64,000 bases of DNA from Acinetobacter sp. WC-141 (GCF_000313935.1 NZ_AMSS01000014.1:105013-169012); one strand, 5' to 3'; shown: positions 26,420 through 36,564, counted from the first letter of the stretch. The notes: a model not told the origin generated them from the letters alone. Numbers and translations: made by a program.

Positions 26420-27988
26420 ATGACTACCAATACTCAAATTACTGAAGATCGTATCCTGATTCTGGATTTCGGCTCTCAATATAGTCAGCTGATTGCACGT
26501 CGTGTACGTGAAGCTGGTGTTTACTCTGAAATGTATGCTTTTGATATGTCTGAAGAAGACATTCGCGCTTTTAAGCCAAATGGCATTATTTTGTCAGGTG
26601 GACCTGAGAGCGTACATGAAGAAGGCAGCCCTCGCGCACCACAAGTAGTGTTTGAGTTAGGCGTTCCAGTATTGGGTATTTGCTATGGCCTGCAAACCAT
26701 GTCTGAACAGTTGGGCGGTAAAGTTGAGCCAGGTACTGTACATGAGTTTGGTTATGCCGAAGTTGATATCGTTAAACGCGACCAACTGATTGGTAACTTA
26801 CAAGACCGTGAAAACCAACTTCATGTTTGGATGAGTCATGGCGATAAAGTTAGCCAGATTCCAGAAGGCTTTACCATTACTGCAAGCACACCAAGCTGTC
26901 CAGTTGCTGCTGTAAGTGATGAAGCGCGTCGTTTCTATGGCGTGCAATTCCACCCAGAAGTAACACACACGGCAAAAGGTGAAGAGTTACTTGCAAACTT
27001 TGTTCATAAAATCTGTGGATGCGGTGGTCTTTGGACACCTGAACACATCATTGATTTACGCGTAGAGCAATTACGTGAACAAATCGGTGATGAAAAAGTT
27101 CTTTTAGGCCTTTCTGGTGGTGTTGACTCGTCTGTCGTTGCTGCGCTTTTACATAAAGCAATTGGCGACCAGTTAACATGTGTATTTGTTGATAATGGTT
27201 TACTTCGTTTAAACGAAGGCGATCAAGTGATGCAAATGTTTGCTGAAAACATGGGTATCCGTGTTATTCGTGCAGATGCTGAACAACGCTTCTTAACTGC
27301 ATTGGCTGGTGAAGTTGATCCAGAGAAAAAACGTAAAATCATTGGCCGTGAATTCATCGAAGTATTTGCTGAAGAAGCACGTAAACTTGATGGTGTGAAA
27401 TTCTTGGCACAAGGTACGATTTACCCAGACGTAATCGAATCTGCTGCAAGCAAACAAGGAAAAGCACACGTAATTAAATCCCACCACAACGTAGGTGGTT
27501 TACCAGACGATTTAGAATTTGAATTAGTAGAACCTTTACGCGACTTGTTCAAAGACGAAGTTCGTAAATTAGGTACTACACTTGGCTTGCCACACAGCAT
27601 GATTTACCGTCATCCATTCCCGGGCCCTGGTTTAGGTGTTCGTATTCTGGGTGAAGTGAAGAAAGAATATGCAGATATTCTTCGTCTTGCTGATGATATC
27701 TTCATGCAAGAGCTTCGTGACAGCGGTTGGTATGATAAAACTGCTCAAGCATTTGCTGTGTTCCAACCAGTTAAGTCAGTTGGTGTAGTAGGTGATGGTC
27801 GTCGTTATGCATGGGTAATTGCACTTCGTGCAGTTGAAACGGTTGACTTTATGACAGCTCGTTTTGCACATTTGCCATACGAATTGGTTGATAAAATCTC
27901 AACGCGTATTATGAATGAAATTAAAGATGTATCACGTGTTGTATATGACGTGTCATCTAAACCACCAGCAACAATTGAGTGGGAATAA
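26420..27988 (+). CDS. guaA: GMP synthase (glutamine-hydrolysing)
   Basis: Converts XMP to GMP using ATP and glutamine in de novo purine synthesis. The 522-residue protein has a class I glutamine amidotransferase domain with Cys88 in LGICYGLQ and the His-Glu pair in FHPEV. The ATP-pyrophosphatase domain has the P-loop GLSGGVDSS, and the C-terminal dimerisation domain ends KPPATIEWE, as usual. Length and ends are standard. It stands alone between an FNR-like palindrome upstream and a terminator downstream; guaB is not beside it. Confidence 0.98.
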   Translation: MTTNTQITEDRILILDFGSQYSQLIARRVREAGVYSEMYAFDMSEEDIRAFKPNGIILSGGPESVHEEGSPRAPQVVFELGVPVLGICYGLQTMSEQLGGKVEPGTVHEFGYAEVDIVKRDQLIGNLQDRENQLHVWMSHGDKVSQIPEGFTITASTPSCPVAAVSDEARRFYGVQFHPEVTHTAKGEELLANFVHKICGCGGLWTPEHIIDLRVEQLREQIGDEKVLLGLSGGVDSSVVAALLHKAIGDQLTCVFVDNGLLRLNEGDQVMQMFAENMGIRVIRADAEQRFLTALAGEVDPEKKRKIIGREFIEVFAEEARKLDGVKFLAQGTIYPDVIESAASKQGKAHVIKSHHNVGGLPDDLEFELVEPLRDLFKDEVRKLGTTLGLPHSMIYRHPFPGPGLGVRILGEVKKEYADILRLADDIFMQELRDSGWYDKTAQAFAVFQPVKSVGVVGDGRRYAWVIALRAVETVDFMTARFAHLPYELVDKISTRIMNEIKDVSRVVYDVSSKPPATIEWE

Positions 27989-28006
27989 TTTTCCTCTAGT
28001 TGTTGT

Positions 28007-28035
28007 AAAAAAAGGACGCATTAGCGTCCTTTTTT
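28007..28035 (+). terminator. Terminator of guaA
   Basis: AGGACGC and GCGTCCT form the stem core around an ATTA loop, flanked by A-run and T-run. Confidence 0.9.
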
Positions 28036-28073
28036 ATTACTTAAGTTTTAAAGACTAAAATTAATTTTAATAA

Positions 28074-28088
28074 TTATCAAAATGATAA
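28074..28088. promoter_or_regulatory. TTATCA-AAA-TGATAA inverted repeat
   Basis: A perfect 6-3-6 inverted repeat 86 bases upstream of the PadR-type gene. It recalls Fur-box half-sites (TGATAAT) but not the full 7-1-7 form. It is a possible metal-regulator site. Confidence 0.35.
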
Positions 28089-28122
28089 ATCTATTCTTAA
28101 TACTTATTCTTGATAAAAGATA

Positions 28123-28142
28123 TATTAAGATATATCTTAATA
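28123..28142. promoter_or_regulatory. Perfect 20-bp palindrome, probable PadR operator
   Basis: TATTAAGATATATCTTAATA reads the same on both strands and ends 31 bases before the PadR start. Palindromes of this kind in front of yqjI-like genes mediate autoregulation, which is inferred here. Confidence 0.6.
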
Positions 28143-28173
28143 ATTATAAATTGATCAATTTGGATTTTAAACG

Positions 28174-28701
28174 ATGAAACAACAATCAGAACATCATCAT
28201 GCTGAACACAGCGAACATCATCGCGGCCATCACCATTCGGGGCGTCGTGGGAGGCTTTTTGAAGCTGGCCGTATGAAACTTTTGGTACTTCATCTTATTC
28301 AGCAAAGCCCTAAGCATGGTTATGAAATCATTAAAGAAATAAGTGATGTGGTGGGTGATGGCTATACTCCAAGTGCAGGAACAATTTATCCAACATTAAC
28401 CAGTCTCGAAGAAATGAATTTGATTAATTTGCTAGATGTAGAGCGTAAGCAATATCAAATCACGGAATTTGGAGAAGCTTATTTAACTGAACAGCAAGAC
28501 AAGTTGATTGAGCTATTAGAAAAATTACGCCTTAGACGTGAAATTCACAGTAAAGATGAATTAATTGAAATTCACCGTGCAATGGAAAACCTAAAAACTG
28601 CTTTACGTTTGAAGTTGAACTCGACAGCTTTACAACAAGAGCAGATTTATCAAATTGCCGAAAAAATTGATCAAGCTGCGGTTGCGATTGGGCGATTATA
28701 A
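28174..28701 (+). CDS. PadR-family regulator with His-rich N-terminus (YqjI-like)
   Basis: DNA-binding repressor of 175 residues. Residues 1-28 are crowded with histidines (HHHAEHSEHHRGHHHSG), followed by a PadR winged-helix domain (LLVLHLIQQSPKHGYEIIKEIS, TPSAGTIYPTLTSLEEMNLI) and a C-terminal helical dimerisation part. The closest known architecture is E. coli YqjI, a nickel-responsive repressor that controls itself and a ferric reductase gene, so metal sensing by the His-rich tail is a reasonable inference. A perfect palindrome precedes the gene. The Fur-like gene starts 13 bases after its stop, suggesting one operon. Confidence 0.85.
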   Translation: MKQQSEHHHAEHSEHHRGHHHSGRRGRLFEAGRMKLLVLHLIQQSPKHGYEIIKEISDVVGDGYTPSAGTIYPTLTSLEEMNLINLLDVERKQYQITEFGEAYLTEQQDKLIELLEKLRLRREIHSKDELIEIHRAMENLKTALRLKLNSTALQQEQIYQIAEKIDQAAVAIGRL

Positions 28702-28714
28702 ATTGGGAAAAGCA

Positions 28715-29104
28715 ATGTTAGAACTAGAGCATAAAATTAAAGAAGCGGGCCTAAAAGTCACTCATCCAAGACTTGCTGTTTTATCTGTAATTCAACAACA
28801 AGCAGAAGATCTGACTGTTAAACAGATTTACCAAAAGCTATACGTCCAAAAACAGAAATTAAGTTTAGCTACAGTCTATCGGGTAGTAAACGACCTAGCG
28901 GGAGCGGGTTTAATTTCAAATCTTCAACTAAAATGGGACGAAGCTAAATTTAATTTGCCCTCAGTCGAAAATAATCAATTATTGCAAATTCTCTGTACAG
29001 ATTTAACCGCGGCTAAACAAGAGGAATTTTTAGCGTCTTTACAAGCAGTATTTGCACAGTTTCAAGTCGACCTTAAGCAGGTTGAAATTATTCAAAATTA
29101 TTAA
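28715..29104 (+). CDS. Fur-family-like regulator lacking the usual metal ligands
   Basis: Protein of 129 residues with the Fur winged-helix N-domain: GLKVTHPRLAVLSVIQQ, LTVKQIYQKLYVQKQKLSLATVYRVVNDLAGAGLI. After residue 75 the family's HHDH-type histidines and CxxC cysteines are missing; the only Cys is in LQILCTD. Either it senses no metal in the usual way or it acts as a partner of the PadR regulator. The ATG at 28715 is chosen for the preceding GGGAAAA and the family-typical N-terminus; the frame upstream overlaps the PadR gene. It is probably cotranscribed with the genes on both sides. Confidence 0.78.
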   Translation: MLELEHKIKEAGLKVTHPRLAVLSVIQQQAEDLTVKQIYQKLYVQKQKLSLATVYRVVNDLAGAGLISNLQLKWDEAKFNLPSVENNQLLQILCTDLTAAKQEEFLASLQAVFAQFQVDLKQVEIIQNY

Positions 29105-29125
29105 TTTTTAAGAGAGAATTTATAA

Positions 29126-29431
29126 ATGAAACAACATCAATATCATGTCACGGTACAACACTTAAAAAATGCAAAAGGAGAAGCCTCAACCTATACTGAA
29201 CGCCTTGAATTCTATGCGGGAAATCATGACGATATTTTTGAAATTGTTGAACGCTTAAAAAAAGCAGATTTTTTTGATGATGAAACAACAAAATCCTTTG
29301 GAGTTGGGCTAAAACTTTTTAGTGAGGTTATGCTGGAAAATCGAGACCACCCACTATTTCAAGAGTTTCTCCCACAATTTGGTCAATTTATGAAGAACCT
29401 AAAACAGCTCGTTAAAACTCAATCATCTTAA
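29126..29431 (+). CDS. Small acidic protein, DUF3861-like
   Basis: Cytoplasmic protein of 101 residues with a beta-rich N-terminus (YHVTVQHLKNAKGEASTYTERLEFYAGNHDDIFEIVERLKKADFF) and a helical C-terminus. It resembles DUF3861, which has no known function. It follows the Fur-like gene by 21 bases and is probably the last gene of the PadR-Fur operon, so a link to metal stress is possible but unproven. Confidence 0.7.
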   Translation: MKQHQYHVTVQHLKNAKGEASTYTERLEFYAGNHDDIFEIVERLKKADFFDDETTKSFGVGLKLFSEVMLENRDHPLFQEFLPQFGQFMKNLKQLVKTQSS

Positions 29432-29589
29432 GCTACTCAATGCAGCTTTAATTTTCTGTAATTAAAAACTTTGATTGTCTCATTCATAGCACCCTGTGTA
29501 TTACTAAAAGACTATATTGAATAATGAGTGTATTGTTAAGATCATTAGAACAACTCATTGCAAAAGCATAGGTAAAAGAGAGTAATATC

Positions 29590-30537
29590 ATGAGCAATAA
29601 TAATGATTACGATATTTCTGATTCAAAGGATTGCGAAAAATTTGCCAATCAGTTTATTCAGGAATTTCCAATTCGCTCTGCTGAAATTGGACAGGGGACA
29701 GTCATTAAGCGGGCTTTACCTAGCCGACAAAAACGAATGATTGGTGCGTGGTGTTTCCTAGATCATGCGGGCCCAGTAACTTTTCCGGCGGGTGATGGTT
29801 TAGATGTTGGTCCTCATCCTCATATTGGTTTGCAAACCTTCACGTGGATGATTGAAGGCACGATGATGCATACCGATAGTCTAGGCTCAAAACAACTGAT
29901 TCGACCTAAACAAGTTAATTTAATGACGGCAGGTCGCGGAATTTCACATACAGAAGTTGCACCTGATACTGAAACTCAAATGCACGCTGCGCAGCTCTGG
30001 ATTGCTTTACCAGATGCTAAGCGCAACATGGATCCGAAATTTGAACATTATCCTGAACTGCCTGTTGTTGAGAAAGACGGTCTAGAATTTACCGTGCTTG
30101 TGGGTGAATATTTGGCAACGATTTCTCCGGTCTTGGTACATACACCATTAGTGGGTGTTGACTTAATTGCTACCGAAGATACTAAAACCCGCATTCCATT
30201 AAATCCTAATTATGAATATGGTTTTATGGCGCTTGAGGGTAGCGCTCATGTGAATGGTCATGAGTTAACTGCTGACAACATGGTGGTATTAGATACGGGG
30301 CTTAGTGAAATCGAGATTGAAGTAAAAAAAGGCAATCGGATTTTGTTAATTGGTGGTGAACCGTTTGAAACACCGATCTTGCTATGGTGGAACTTTGTTG
30401 CACGTACAATGGATGATTTAAAAGAAGCCCGTGAGCAATGGATTAACCATGATGCACGTTTTGGTGAAATCCCAGATTATGTAGGTGCGCGTTTAGAAGC
30501 CCCTGTTCTTCCAGATCAAATGAGAGCATCAAAATGA
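29590..30537 (+). CDS. Pirin-family cupin protein
   Basis: Bicupin protein of 315 residues. The N-terminal cupin has the metal-binding stretch DVGPHPHIGLQTFTWMIEG and a further His in HTDSLG. AGRGISHTEVAP and the C-terminal cupin with GNRILLIGGEPFETPILLWWNFV follow. Pirins bind iron; some have quercetinase activity, others are redox-linked regulators. The last bases overlap the OsmC gene start (ATGA), so the two are coupled. Confidence 0.92.
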   Translation: MSNNNDYDISDSKDCEKFANQFIQEFPIRSAEIGQGTVIKRALPSRQKRMIGAWCFLDHAGPVTFPAGDGLDVGPHPHIGLQTFTWMIEGTMMHTDSLGSKQLIRPKQVNLMTAGRGISHTEVAPDTETQMHAAQLWIALPDAKRNMDPKFEHYPELPVVEKDGLEFTVLVGEYLATISPVLVHTPLVGVDLIATEDTKTRIPLNPNYEYGFMALEGSAHVNGHELTADNMVVLDTGLSEIEIEVKKGNRILLIGGEPFETPILLWWNFVARTMDDLKEAREQWINHDARFGEIPDYVGARLEAPVLPDQMRASK

Positions 30538-30941
30538 CAGCAGTAATCGCAAGCAGTAAAGCAAAGCCCCTTGCTGAACAATGGAAGGGCGAAATCACCA
30601 GTGGTCGCCATCAATATTTTTGTGATGAGCCAGAGAAGCTAGAAGGGCAAGACCAAGGTCCGGCGCCATATGATTTGCTCACTGGAAGTTTAGCCGCGTG
30701 TACGCTCATTACTTTAAGAATGTATGCAAAGCATAAGGGTTATGATTTTGGTGAGTTTTCGGTTGAAATCGATTTCCATACCAATAGAGAGCATGAAGAA
30801 CATATTGAGCGTCGTATTGTTTTTAAAGACTTGCCAGATGAAGAACTTCAACAAAAAATCTTGTTGGTGTGTGGTAAAACCCCAGTCACTAAAACTTTGT
30901 TACGTAGTTTAGACATTCATACTGTGCTTGTTACAGCATAA
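30534..30941 (+). CDS. OsmC-family protein
   Basis: Protein of 135 residues in the OsmC/Ohr superfamily, whose characterised members reduce organic hydroperoxides through two cysteines. The first reactive position is plausible in GSLAACTLITLRMYAKHKG, and a second Cys lies in LLVCGKTPVTKTL. It is translationally coupled to the pirin-family gene, suggesting a shared oxidative-stress role. The substrate is not evident. Confidence 0.88.
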   Translation: MTAVIASSKAKPLAEQWKGEITSGRHQYFCDEPEKLEGQDQGPAPYDLLTGSLAACTLITLRMYAKHKGYDFGEFSVEIDFHTNREHEEHIERRIVFKDLPDEELQQKILLVCGKTPVTKTLLRSLDIHTVLVTA

Positions 30942-30993
30942 AAATGCTATTTTGTTGAGGTGGATGATTTTATATCCATCCCACAAATGGAAT

Positions 30994-31021
30994 AAAACAG
31001 CATGTTCACATGCTGTTTTTT
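30994..31021 (+). terminator. Terminator after the pirin-OsmC genes
   Basis: AAACAGCATG and CATGCTGTTT pair around TTCA and run into T residues. Confidence 0.88.
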
Positions 31022-31054
31022 ATGTAAAAAAGAAAAATAAAAGCAGGCAATAAC

Positions 31055-31723
31055 ATGATTAGTGTGCACCACCTGGAATGTTCGCGATCGTTTCGAATTT
31101 TATGGGCTTTAGAAGAGTTGGGCTTAGATTATGATATTCATTATTATCAACGCTTACCTAACTACTCTGCCCCAGAAACATTGAAATGTATTCACCCATT
31201 AGGCAAAGCTCCAATTTTGACTGATGATGAACAAGTCATCGCAGAATCTGCTGTGATTTTAGAATATTTACAGCAGCGTTATGATCAGAAGCAACAATTT
31301 AAACCTACAAAACCACAAGATTTACAGCAGTATATTTACTGGATGCACTATGCAGAAGGTTCACTTATGCCATTATTGGTGATGACTTTGGTCATGAATA
31401 ATGTAAACAAGCATGTACCATGGTTAATTCAACCAGTAGCTAAAAAAATCACGGAAGGGGTAAAGGCAAATTTTGTTCGCCCACGTATGAAAGATCATAT
31501 TAGCTTTTTAGAAAACTATTTGACTGAGCATGAATATTTCGCAGGTGATTTTTCATTTGCTGATGTTCAAATGAGCTTTCCATTGGAGGCTTTACAATCA
31601 CGCTTACAGGGTAAATACCCTCATATTCAAGCTTTTTTACACCGTATTCAGCAAAGACCTGCGTTTCAAAAAGCGAGACAAAAGGGAATTGGTTCCAATG
31701 AAAGGAATTGTGCTGATATTTAA
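31055..31723 (+). CDS. Glutathione S-transferase
   Basis: Cytosolic GST-like protein of 222 residues. The N-terminal thioredoxin-fold domain starts ISVHHLECSRSFRILWALEELGLDYDI; Ser in the ECSRS stretch is a plausible glutathione-activating residue, and AESAVILEYL binds glutathione. A helical C-terminal domain includes FAGDFSFADVQMSFPLEAL, the usual N-capping box region. It is a single gene with its own terminator. The physiological substrate is unknown. Confidence 0.92.
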   Translation: MISVHHLECSRSFRILWALEELGLDYDIHYYQRLPNYSAPETLKCIHPLGKAPILTDDEQVIAESAVILEYLQQRYDQKQQFKPTKPQDLQQYIYWMHYAEGSLMPLLVMTLVMNNVNKHVPWLIQPVAKKITEGVKANFVRPRMKDHISFLENYLTEHEYFAGDFSFADVQMSFPLEALQSRLQGKYPHIQAFLHRIQQRPAFQKARQKGIGSNERNCADI

Positions 31724-31726
31724 AAG

Positions 31727-31757
31727 AAAAGGAACAAATATTTGTTCCTTTTTTATT
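31727..31757. terminator. Bidirectional terminator between GST and SPOR genes
   Basis: AAAAGGAACAAA and TTTGTTCCTTTT form a 12-bp stem with a 2-base gap; T-rich tails occur on both strands. It serves two convergent genes. Confidence 0.85.
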
Positions 31758-31763
31758 TTCACT

Positions 31764-32378
31764 TTACTTGCGTTTGATCACAATAGAATCAATACCACTG
31801 TGTTGTAAGGTCTGCTGAGCAGCTAAAGCAGCGTCTTGAGTATCATACGGTCCGGAAATAACGCGATACCATGTTTGTCCGTTTTCAGTACTTTTGACTA
31901 CATCAGCAGATAAGCCATTTAAAATGATTTCTGCACGGCGGGCATCAGCCTGATCAGGATCGTTATAACTACGAACTTGTAAAATATAGGTAGGTTGCTG
32001 AGGAGTGGTAGCTGATTGATTCGGGTCAATTCCTACACTTTCAGAGGCAGCTGGTTGAGTTGTACTTGGTGCCTCAACGATCATAGCAGTGCCTTGATTT
32101 TTACTTTCAGGGATTGCTTGTTCAGGAATAGGTGTTACTTGTTGTTGAGGTAATAGATCGTAGAAGCGATAGTCTTTATTGGTATCTTCTTCTTGATAAT
32201 GTTCAGAAGTAATCTGATTTTTCGCAGGAACAGGTTGCCAAGGTTTCCAAAGCATAAGCATTACAGCGATACATAAGACCGCCAAAATAGCGACAAGTGT
32301 CCCTAACCATTTGGGAATTAGGGGCTTTTTAGGCTTATTAGGTCTTTCAGATACACCGCGTTGCGTTTTGCCAAACAC
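31764..32378 (-). CDS. SPOR-domain protein
   Basis: Single-pass membrane protein of 204 residues. It has a short cytoplasmic basic region, one helix (about 24-44, WLGTLVAILAVLCIAVMLMLW), a Pro/Gln-rich periplasmic linker and a C-terminal SPOR domain (about 128-204, TYILQVRSYNDPDQADARRAEI ending SGIDSIVIKRK). SPOR domains bind septal peptidoglycan lacking stem peptides. It lies downstream of argS on the same strand, a common arrangement in gamma-proteobacteria (FtsN-like proteins), but it is not clearly FtsN itself. Confidence 0.88.
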   Translation of the reverse strand: MFGKTQRGVSERPNKPKKPLIPKWLGTLVAILAVLCIAVMLMLWKPWQPVPAKNQITSEHYQEEDTNKDYRFYDLLPQQQVTPIPEQAIPESKNQGTAMIVEAPSTTQPAASESVGIDPNQSATTPQQPTYILQVRSYNDPDQADARRAEIILNGLSADVVKSTENGQTWYRVISGPYDTQDAALAAQQTLQHSGIDSIVIKRK

Positions 32379-32537
32379 GTGGATTATTCCTCTGTATTTT
32401 GATTGTTTTTTAATTCGAGTTTGAGTCTCGTCTTACGATGCTAAAAAAACTGTGGTTTGTATCGATATTTTAACTCTACAAACCACTGCTTACTATATAT
32501 TGCATGACCTTTAATTTGCTGTCATGCAATATATTTA

Positions 32538-34328
32538 TTACATAGATTCTGGTGCAGATACACCAAGTAATTCTAAACCATTACGAAGTACTTGTTGTAC
32601 ATTGATTGAAAGCAATAAACGGGCTTGTGTAAGCTCTGCATCATCGCTTAATACTTTATGTTCATTGTACCAACCGTGGAACAAGGCAGCTAACTCTTTT
32701 AAGTAATTACCAACTTGGTGTGGTTCATAGGCATTTGCCGCTCGCAACACTGCATCTGGATAAGCTGCCAGTTTAGCAAGAATCTCGGTTTCTGCATCAA
32801 GAGACAAGCGTGCTGCATGTGGGCGAGCAGTGTTTACATCGAATTGTAAGTTTGTGCTTGCTGCTTTTTCTAACATGCGGCAAATACGTGCATGTGCATA
32901 TTGAATATAGTACACAGCATTGTCTTTACTTTGTGACACAGCAAGGTCAAGGTCAAAGTCAATGTGTTGTTCGCTCTTACGCATTACATAGTAGAAACGA
33001 GCTGCATCGTTGCCTACTTCTTTACGCAAGTCACGTAAAGTCACGAATTGACCTGAACGAGAAGACATTTGTACCATCTCGCCACCACGCCACAAACTTA
33101 CGAACTGAACTAAAAGAACTGTTAATTTTTTAGAGTCGTAACCCATCGCATCAATTGCCGCTTTTACGCGGGAAATATAACCATGGTGGTCAGAACCCCA
33201 AATATCGATAAGGTCAGTATAACCACGTTGTAGTTTATTTAAGTGGTATGCAATGTCAGAAGCAAAGTAAGTCGTTTGACCATTACGACGCTTAACAACA
33301 CGGTCTTTTTCATCGCCAAATTCAGTCGATTTAAACCAGATGTTGCCATCTTTTTCATAAAGGAAACCACGTTGATCAAGTGTTTCTAAAGCTTCATCAA
33401 TTTTTGCACTAAGAGATGCTTCACTAAACCATTGGTTGAACGTTACACCAAAGTCAGCAAGGTCATCTTTAATGTCATCTAAAATGGCATGAAGAGCAGC
33501 TTGGTGGAATACGCGGTAACCTTCACCTAATAATTGTTGTGAGTTGGCAATAAGACCATCAATATGCTTTTCTTTATCACCAGATAACACAACTTTGTTG
33601 CCTTCACTATCTAGCTCTTCAGCATATTGCACATCTTCTGGTACGTCTTTATAGACATTTGCAACTTCACGAACGTAAGCATCGCCATCTTTATCAATAA
33701 TGCCTTGTGCGATTTCTTTAACGTAATCGCCTTGATATGCATTTTTAGGGAATACAAGGTTTTGTCCAAGTAGCTCCAAATAACGTAAATAAGTAGAAGT
33801 CGCCAAAATATCCATTTGACGGCCAGCATCATTCACGTAGTATTCGCGGTCAACTTTAGCACCTGTTGCTTCAAGTAAATTAGCAACAGTCATACCGTAT
33901 GCCGCACCACGACCATGACCTACGTGTAGGCTAGACGTTGGGTTTGCAGAAACAAATTCGACTTGAATCTTTTTCGCTGCATTTGCTTGGCTACGACCAA
34001 AAATTTCTTTTTGTGCTTGAATTTGATCAAGAATAGCAAAGCGCTGGTCTGCATTTAAAAAGAAGTTAATAAATCCAGGTCCTGCGATTTCAGCTTTACT
34101 GATATCTGCCACTTCCGGTAATGCAGCTAGAATTTTCTCAGCTAAATCACGTGGTTTCATACCAGCAGCTTTCGAGCCGATCATGGCAATATTAGAAGCA
34201 AAGTCGCCATGGCTTCGGTCTTTTGTGCGTGTTAAATTGCTTGTGTTTTTCCAGTCGGAAGGAAGCACCCCTTCTTGTTGAAGAGTTTGCACTGCATGGT
34301 CGAGAGCTGCTTGTATTGCCGTATTCAT
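32538..34328 (-). CDS. argS: Arginyl-tRNA synthetase
   Basis: Class I aminoacyl-tRNA synthetase of 596 residues that charges tRNA-Arg. It has an N-terminal Arg-tRNA additional domain, the HIGH-type motif in NPTSSLHVGHGRG near residue 130, and MSSRSGQF in place of a canonical KMSKS, as in many ArgRS. The C-terminal DALR anticodon-binding domain contains YAHARICRM and ends ELLGVSAPESM. Length is standard. The SPOR gene lies about 160 bases downstream on the same strand. Confidence 0.98.
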   Translation of the reverse strand: MNTAIQAALDHAVQTLQQEGVLPSDWKNTSNLTRTKDRSHGDFASNIAMIGSKAAGMKPRDLAEKILAALPEVADISKAEIAGPGFINFFLNADQRFAILDQIQAQKEIFGRSQANAAKKIQVEFVSANPTSSLHVGHGRGAAYGMTVANLLEATGAKVDREYYVNDAGRQMDILATSTYLRYLELLGQNLVFPKNAYQGDYVKEIAQGIIDKDGDAYVREVANVYKDVPEDVQYAEELDSEGNKVVLSGDKEKHIDGLIANSQQLLGEGYRVFHQAALHAILDDIKDDLADFGVTFNQWFSEASLSAKIDEALETLDQRGFLYEKDGNIWFKSTEFGDEKDRVVKRRNGQTTYFASDIAYHLNKLQRGYTDLIDIWGSDHHGYISRVKAAIDAMGYDSKKLTVLLVQFVSLWRGGEMVQMSSRSGQFVTLRDLRKEVGNDAARFYYVMRKSEQHIDFDLDLAVSQSKDNAVYYIQYAHARICRMLEKAASTNLQFDVNTARPHAARLSLDAETEILAKLAAYPDAVLRAANAYEPHQVGNYLKELAALFHGWYNEHKVLSDDAELTQARLLLSINVQQVLRNGLELLGVSAPESM

Positions 34329-34822
34329 ATCAATCGAAAATAGATGTCGCAGAAAAACGTCAAATATAGCAAATTTCCGATGACTTAGGGGAGGGGATTT
34401 AATATTCCAATAATTCTTTATGCAAATTATTGATGATTATTTTTTAAATGAATGTTGGTTGATGAATCGCCTTATTATTCTGAGAATAAAGATTTACAAG
34501 CCTTCTGGGCAGTTTTTGTGAGTAAATTACGTGTTTAATTTAATATTATTTCCTGAGAAAATACCTGTTGCCGCTAAAACATATAATTATGGCTTTTAAA
34601 GTCGAGATAATAAAAGAAATTTTTAAAATTATAAAAATATTAACATACTGATTTTTATTATTTATTTTTAGACATGTTTTAACTAAATAGTGTTTAATTT
34701 CAACATCACGGTTTAAAATATCTATTTTGGTCGAATTAGGCTTAAGCTTATACGCACAAAGAGTTTTAGAGACCATACAAAATGTGTTTTTCTCTACTCT
34801 AAGCTGGAAAATGAGATAGGCA
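34329..34822. other. AT-rich spacer between argS and the malic enzyme gene
   Basis: A 494-bp divergent spacer, very AT-rich around 34400-34700. I see no RNA gene or clear operator. A 76-codon minus-strand frame inside it looks like chance. Confidence 0.6.
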
Positions 34823-36520
34823 ATGATATCAGGACACCCAAGTAAACATCCCCTTTATATTCCATATGCAGGTTTTACACTTTTAGAGTTACCACTCTTA
34901 AATAAAGGTTCGGCTTTCACTGAAGAAGAAAGAAGTAACTTTAACTTACACGGTTTACTCCCCCATATTATTGAAACTATTGAAGAGCAGAGCCAGCGCT
35001 CTTATCAGCAATATTGCGCTTTTACTGATGATATCAATCGACATATCTATTTGCGTAATATCCAAGATACCAACGAAACCTTGTTCTATCATTTAATCGA
35101 AAATCATCTTGAAGAAATGATGCCGATTATTTATACCCCAACAGTAGGTGAAGCATGTCAGCGTTTCTCCGATATCTATCGTCGTCATCGTGGTGTTTTT
35201 ATTTCATATCCAGATCGTGATGTGATTGATGATATTTTGCAAAACGTAAATAAAAATAATGTAAAAGTGATCGTCATTACTGATGGTGAACGTATTTTAG
35301 GTCTTGGTGACCAAGGTATTGGTGGTATGGGTATTCCTATTGGGAAACTTTCACTTTACACCGCTTGTGGTGGAATTAGCCCAGCCTATACATTGCCAAT
35401 CACAATTGATGTGGGGACGAATAATCCACAATTGTTAAATGATCCGATCTATATGGGTTGGCGTCAGCCACGTATTAGTGGCGATGAATATTACGCATTT
35501 GTTGATATGGTGATTGAGGCTGTGAAGCGTCGTTGGCCAAAAGCGTTAATTCAGTTTGAAGATTTCGCACAAAAAAATGCGATGCCACTTTTAGAAAAGT
35601 ATCGAGATAAAATTTGTTGTTTTAACGATGATATTCAAGGAACAGCAGCGGTATCTGTAGGTAGTTTGATTGCTGCAAGTCGTGCAGCAGGCAAGCAATT
35701 AAAAGATCAAACAATTGCTTTCTTAGGCGCGGGCTCTGCGGGATGTGGTATTGCAGAGCAAATCGTTGCACAAATGGTTGCTGAAGGGCTGACTGATTCT
35801 GAAGCCCGTGCACGCGTTTATATGGTTGATCGTTTTGGCTTGATTACCGAAAATCAGCCAAACTTATTGGACTTCCAACGCAAATTGGCGCAAAAAGCTG
35901 AGGTGGTTGATCAATGGGGCAATATTGAAGAAGTGATTTCACTCCTTGATGTTGTTAAAAATGCTAAGCCTACAGTGTTAATTGGCGTTTCTGGTCAACC
36001 GGGTCTGTTCACCGAAGAGATTATTAAAACCATGGCAGCGAATTGTGAACGACCAATTGTCATGCCATTGTCTAATCCAACTTCACGTGTTGAAGCTGTG
36101 CCAGCAGATATTGTGGAGTGGACTGAAGGTAGAGCGTTAATTGCAACAGGTAGTCCGTTTGCTCCTGTGAATCATCACGGCAAGCTTTATAATATTTCTC
36201 AGTGTAATAACTCGTACATTTTCCCTGGCATTGGCTTAGGGGTGGTGGCATCAGGTGCTAAACGCGTAACTGAAAATATGTTAATGGCTTCAAGTAGTGC
36301 TTTAGCGAATTGCTCACCATTACTGAAAGATCCACAAGCTGATTTATTGCCACCTTTAGGTGAAATTCAGCAAGTTTCTAAGGTTATTGCGTTTGAAGTT
36401 GCGAAAGCTGCCATGACAGATGGCGTGGCTGTAACGATTAGTGATGACTTACTACAGCAAAAAATTGATCAATCATTCTGGAAACCTGAATACCGCAAAT
36501 ATAAGCGTATTCCTTTCTAA
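34823..36520 (+). CDS. maeA: NAD-dependent malic enzyme
   Basis: Oxidatively decarboxylates malate to pyruvate, feeding the C4-C3 node. The 565-residue length fits the large (SfcA/MaeA) class. Visible features are the conserved [17 protein letters not shown] segment, the [23 protein letters not shown] block, the metal-binding FEDFAQKNA and [12 protein letters not shown], and the NAD-binding [15 protein letters not shown]. The ATG at 34823 with GATAGG upstream fits homologues. It stands alone and converges on the Dyp peroxidase gene. Confidence 0.96.
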   Translation: MISGHPSKHPLYIPYAGFTLLELPLLNKGSAFTEEERSNFNLHGLLPHIIETIEEQSQRSYQQYCAFTDDINRHIYLRNIQDTNETLFYHLIENHLEEMMPIIYTPTVGEACQRFSDIYRRHRGVFISYPDRDVIDDILQNVNKNNVKVIVITDGERILGLGDQGIGGMGIPIGKLSLYTACGGISPAYTLPITIDVGTNNPQLLNDPIYMGWRQPRISGDEYYAFVDMVIEAVKRRWPKALIQFEDFAQKNAMPLLEKYRDKICCFNDDIQGTAAVSVGSLIAASRAAGKQLKDQTIAFLGAGSAGCGIAEQIVAQMVAEGLTDSEARARVYMVDRFGLITENQPNLLDFQRKLAQKAEVVDQWGNIEEVISLLDVVKNAKPTVLIGVSGQPGLFTEEIIKTMAANCERPIVMPLSNPTSRVEAVPADIVEWTEGRALIATGSPFAPVNHHGKLYNISQCNNSYIFPGIGLGVVASGAKRVTENMLMASSSALANCSPLLKDPQADLLPPLGEIQQVSKVIAFEVAKAAMTDGVAVTISDDLLQQKIDQSFWKPEYRKYKRIPF

Positions 36521-36532
36521 GGTTGAGAACGT

Positions 36533-36561
36533 AAAAAGAGGAGCTTATGCTCCTCTTTTTT
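36533..36561. terminator. Bidirectional terminator, maeA and peroxidase gene
   Basis: AAAAAGAGGAGC and GCTCCTCTTTTT pair around TTAT. The A and T flanks allow termination of both convergent genes. Confidence 0.9.
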
Positions 36562-36564
36562 ATT

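Noticed and set aside
26243..26479. Minus-strand frame upstream of and into guaA
   Set aside because: It overlaps the guaA start and regulatory region, with chance-like composition.
28074..28088. TTATCA-AAA-TGATAA as a true Fur box
   Set aside because: It lacks the 7-1-7 spacing and only half-site similarity remains, so it is listed only as a low-confidence inverted repeat.
34546..34776. 76-codon minus-strand frame in the argS-maeA spacer
   Set aside because: AT-rich Lys/Ile/Asn composition typical of chance frames; no ribosome site or homology recognised.
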